Positions 5,108-6,719 of a stretch of DNA of 6,719 bases are shown piece after piece. The stretch comes from Clostridiales bacterium (lineage in GTDB: Bacteria > Bacillota > Clostridia > Oscillospirales > QAMX01): NCBI GenBank assembly GCA_012841675.1, contig DUUG01000022.1:1-6719 (forward strand). Reading direction: 5' to 3'. The notes under the pieces are model-generated. The model saw only the letters and a program-made list of their open reading frames with translations. It was not told the DNA's origin and did not search any database. A program made the translations under genes and the position numbers. The stretch's first letter is position 1, and the number at the start of each line of letters is the position of its first letter.

Positions 5108-6262
5108 TTACAGCTTTTCAATTGTCTCCATCAAGTATTCAGAGAATTCCGCGCCGGTAGCGCCCGTATCCCGGCCGGTGATAACCAGCTTCCGCTCGGT
5201 CACCATGCAAATGTCCAGCGCTTTTTCCAGTCTGGCCGCTTCTTTCTGCCGTCCAATATGCTCAAGCAACATAACACAAGCCCGCAGCACAGAGGAAGGA
5301 TCGGCATACTGGGCACGGCCTTCCGCCACCATGCGGGGAGCCGAACCGTGAATAGCTTCAAACATGGCATATTTTTTGCCGATGTTGGCGCTACCCGCCG
5401 TGCCAACGCCGCCTTGAATTTCGGCCGCTTCGTCGGTTATGATGTCGCCGTACAGGTTGGGCAATACGATAACTTGGAAATCCGTCCGCCGTTTTTCGTC
5501 TAACAATTTGGCCGTCATAATGTCAACGATCCAGTCATCGTGTTCGATATCGGGGTATTCTTTGGCAATTCTCTCAAAAATATCGAGGAACTTCCCATCG
5601 GTTGCCTTGATAATGTTGGCCTTGGTGACAGCCGTGACACGGGTTCTGCCCGTTTTTTTCGCATGTTCAAAGGCCAAGCGGACAATCCGCTCCGTCCCCT
5701 GGGTGGTGGTGACGCAGAAATCAAGGGCCAAATCTTCCGTCACATGGATTCCCTCACTGCCGACGGCGTAAGAGCCTTCCGTATTCTCGCGGAAGAACAC
5801 CCAATCGATATTTTGGTCCGGCACCTTAATGGGCCGCACGTTGGCAAACAAATCCAGTTCTTTCCGCATGGCCACATTGGCACTTTCAATGTTGGGCCAC
5901 GGGTCGCCGGCTTTGGGCGTTGTGGTGGGGCCTTTCAGGATGACATGGCACTTTTTCAGCTCGGCCAATACATCGTCGGGGATTGCCTTTCCGCAGGCAG
6001 CGCGGTTTTCAATCGTAAGCCCGTCGATCTTCCGGAACTCCACTTTGCCGGCCGCCACATCGTCTTTTAATAGAAAAGCGAGGATTTTCTCCCCTTCTGC
6101 CGTAATAGCGGGGCCAATGCCATCTCCGCCGCAGATGCCGATAACGAGCTTAGGAAGGGCAGAGTAATCTACAATGTCGCCCTCGTTTTTCATTTTTTCA
6201 ATCCGAGCCAGCTGAGAATTTACAATTTTTTCCAAGCGTTCCGAAAGAGCAGGTTGCAGCAT
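5108..6262 (-). CDS. icd: Isocitrate dehydrogenase, isocitrate/isopropylmalate family
   Basis: 384-residue cytoplasmic enzyme expected to convert isocitrate to 2-oxoglutarate and CO2 with NAD or NADP and Mg/Mn. Substrate residues known from E. coli Icd have counterparts: Ser127, Asn129 and Arg133 in SANVAMRKEL, Arg143 in ANVRP, Arg158 in FFREN, Tyr165 in TEGSYA, Lys214 in VTKANIIK, and metal ligands Asp247, Asp273 and Asp277 (LYGDIITDEA). Ser127 and Asn129 favour isocitrate over isopropylmalate. GGDGIGP (45-51) opens the dehydrogenase fold after a roughly 38-residue N-terminal extension. The cofactor loop reads GSAPRM (306-311), with neither the Lys-Tyr of NADP enzymes nor the Asp-Ile of NAD enzymes, so cofactor use is unresolved. 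GGAGG lies seven bases before the ATG. It has its own strong promoter. No other TCA or leucine biosynthesis gene is adjacent; rex follows 262 bases downstream. Confidence 0.93.
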   Translation of the reverse strand: MLQPALSERLEKIVNSQLARIEKMKNEGDIVDYSALPKLVIGICGGDGIGPAITAEGEKILAFLLKDDVAAGKVEFRKIDGLTIENRAACGKAIPDDVLAELKKCHVILKGPTTTPKAGDPWPNIESANVAMRKELDLFANVRPIKVPDQNIDWVFFRENTEGSYAVGSEGIHVTEDLALDFCVTTTQGTERIVRLAFEHAKKTGRTRVTAVTKANIIKATDGKFLDIFERIAKEYPDIEHDDWIVDIMTAKLLDEKRRTDFQVIVLPNLYGDIITDEAAEIQGGVGTAGSANIGKKYAMFEAIHGSAPRMVAEGRAQYADPSSVLRACVMLLEHIGRQKEAARLEKALDICMVTERKLVITGRDTGATGAEFSEYLMETIEKL

Positions 6263-6288
6263 ACAAGAGCCTCCGTTTTGCGTTTTCC

Positions 6289-6312
6289 AATGGGAGGGAA
6301 AGATATCCCATT
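6289..6312 (-). other. Stem-loop in the icd 5' leader
   Basis: AATGGGA (6312-6306 read on the minus strand as its complement pair) and TCCCATT form a perfect 7-bp stem around a 10-base loop (6296-6305), about 30 bases before the icd start and upstream of its ribosome binding site. On the plus strand the same hairpin is followed by T residues (6311-6316). Its role is unknown. Confidence 0.4.
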
Positions 6313-6354
6313 TTTTCCGAAGGCCTCTGCCCCCGAGTAAGTATATCTAACCCT

Positions 6355-6383
6355 ATTGTACCGAATATTTGAAGGCTTGTCAA
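6355..6383 (-). promoter_or_regulatory. Promoter of icd
   Basis: On the minus strand, a consensus TTGACA (6383-6378), a 17-bp spacer and TACAAT (6360-6355) predict a start near 6348 and a leader of about 86 bases. Confidence 0.85.
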
Positions 6384-6408
6384 CTTAGACCATGGTTTAT
6401 TTTGTCAA
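6377..6408. promoter_or_regulatory. Operator-like array upstream of the icd promoter
   Basis: TTGTCAA occurs at 6377-6383 (covering the -35 box) and at 6402-6408. Between them lies the near-palindrome TAGACCATGGTTTA (6386-6399), 12 of 14 positions symmetric. The position at and just upstream of the -35 box suits a regulator binding site. No known consensus is matched with confidence. Confidence 0.45.
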
Positions 6409-6459
6409 GTTTGGAAGTTTCGTTTGTTTTCTATGGTTTTATGTAACGGGAAACGCCTC

Positions 6460-6480
6460 TTTTACAGGAATAATGTAAAA
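6460..6480. promoter_or_regulatory. Palindrome TTTTACA-N7-TGTAAAA
   Basis: Perfect 7-bp half-sites (6460-6466 and 6474-6480) separated by GGAATAA. The 21-bp dyad, with centres of half-sites 14 bp apart, is shaped like a dimeric-regulator operator. It lies between the icd promoter and the plus-strand promoter on the right. The cognate factor is not identified. Confidence 0.45.
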
Positions 6481-6534
6481 ATGCAAACAATACGGATTTT
6501 CCAGAAAATGAAGGGTAAATTTGTCTTGTTTCTT

Positions 6535-6565
6535 TTGACAACTTTTTCAAAAAGGGCTGTACAAT
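6535..6565 (+). promoter_or_regulatory. Plus-strand promoter near the right edge
   Basis: TTGACA (6535-6540) is followed after 19 bp by TACAAT (6560-6565), or after 17 bp by the weaker TGTACA (6558-6563). A second extended -10, TGTTATCAT (6578-6586), lies just downstream. At least one start between about 6570 and 6593 is likely, divergent from icd and reading off the window. Confidence 0.55.
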
Positions 6566-6584
6566 TAGGAAAAAATGTGTTATC

Positions 6585-6719
6585 ATGCTACAAGCAAATC
6601 TTCGGGGTGGCCATCGGGTCGGCAAGATTTCATCAGCTTTGTTTCGCTTTATTTGCTTTGGCTTGTTGCCTGAGCAAATTTTTATGCTGTTTGTTTTAAT
6701 CTTGTCGAACATCCCTCGG
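6585..6719 (+). CDS. Possible start of an unidentified membrane protein (runs off the edge)
   Basis: From ATG 6585 the frame stays open for 45 codons to the window end. The product begins MLQANLRGGHRVGKI and then becomes hydrophobic (ALFRFICFGLLPEQIFMLFV), suggesting a membrane segment. Evidence against: no ribosome binding site at normal distance (AGGA is 14 bases away), the T-rich DNA gives hydrophobic residues in any frame, and 45 open codons can arise by chance. A better-placed GTG at 6577 (AGGA six bases upstream) opens a different 40-codon frame ending at 6699. No family is recognised. Confidence 0.2.
   Translation, partial: MLQANLRGGHRVGKISSALFRFICFGLLPEQIFMLFVLILSNIPR
6592..6683 (+). 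promoter_or_regulatory. Candidate leader RNA with exclusive antiterminator and terminator folds
   Basis: AAATCTT (6596-6602) pairs with AAGATTT (6624-6630), with an inner GCC/GGC helix. A terminator-like hairpin follows: ATTTGCT (6651-6657) with AGCAAAT (6673-6679), inner GGC/GCC, loop TTGTT, then TTTTT (6679-6683). The 5' strand AAGCAAAT (6592-6599) overlaps the first stem and can instead pair with ATTTGCTT (6651-6658). This would break the terminator. No known riboswitch family is recognised, and an open frame crosses the same bases. Confidence 0.35.

Noticed and set aside
4450..5160. 236-codon plus-strand open frame spanning part of rex, the spacer and the end of icd
   Set aside because: It is antisense to two well-supported genes and its sequence has no domain character; the length follows from GC-biased codons of rex.
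5540..6070. 176-codon plus-strand open frame opposite icd
   Set aside because: Mirror of icd codon bias; all icd active-site residues are on the minus strand.
6599..6631. FMN riboswitch, suggested by ATCTTCGGGG
   Set aside because: The following conserved FMN-aptamer segments (such as the CCGGCGGT type block) are missing; the match is limited to about ten bases.
6424..6712. 91- and 93-codon open frames on both strands of the right intergenic region
   Set aside because: T/A-rich sequence gives open frames on both strands; the plus frame needs an unsupported TTG start, and neither resembles a known protein.

Overview
The window looks like chromosomal DNA of a moderate-GC Firmicute, most likely a Clostridia / Oscillospirales-type anaerobe. 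This is inferred from an alanine T-box leader, a DegV-family protein, a clostridial-style Rex (SMAVIRRLPRYYRYL near the N-terminus), a bacterial OGG1-like glycosylase, strong AGGAGG-type ribosome binding sites and TTGACA/TATAAT promoters. There is no sign of a phage, insertion sequence, CRISPR array, tRNA or rRNA. The genes are ordinary housekeeping and redox genes; most of the interest lies in the regulatory DNA between them.

Layout. Positions 1-396 (minus) hold the first 132 codons of alaS, cut by the window edge. It is preceded by a complete alanine T-box leader (428-679) and its promoter. Upstream on the same strand lies a DegV-family lipid-binding protein gene (719-1603). A divergent intergenic region (1604-1867) carries two back-to-back promoters and a perfect tandem repeat. 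Three plus-strand genes follow: an aldo/keto reductase (1868-2719), an 8-oxoguanine DNA glycosylase (2836-3672) and an Rrf2-family regulator with three clustered cysteines (3696-4136). The last two form a tight operon whose promoter overlaps the terminator of the reductase. A 12-bp bidirectional terminator (4156-4183) separates this convergent block from rex (4195-4845, minus). After a 262-bp spacer comes an isocitrate dehydrogenase of the isocitrate/isopropylmalate family (5108-6262, minus). The right end (6263-6719) holds the icd promoter, several operator-like palindromes and the beginning of an unidentified plus-strand transcript.

How the genes relate. Four of the seven genes concern redox state or oxidative damage: an NAD(P)H-dependent reductase, an oxidised-guanine glycosylase, a probable Fe-S regulator and the NADH/NAD+ sensor Rex. 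Rex sits next to an NAD(P)-linked dehydrogenase. Links between them are inferred from gene order only. The clearest candidates for a closer look are the promoter/terminator overlap at 2746-2806, the possible switchable leader RNA at 6592-6683, and the palindromes upstream of icd. None of these can be called a new system from sequence alone.
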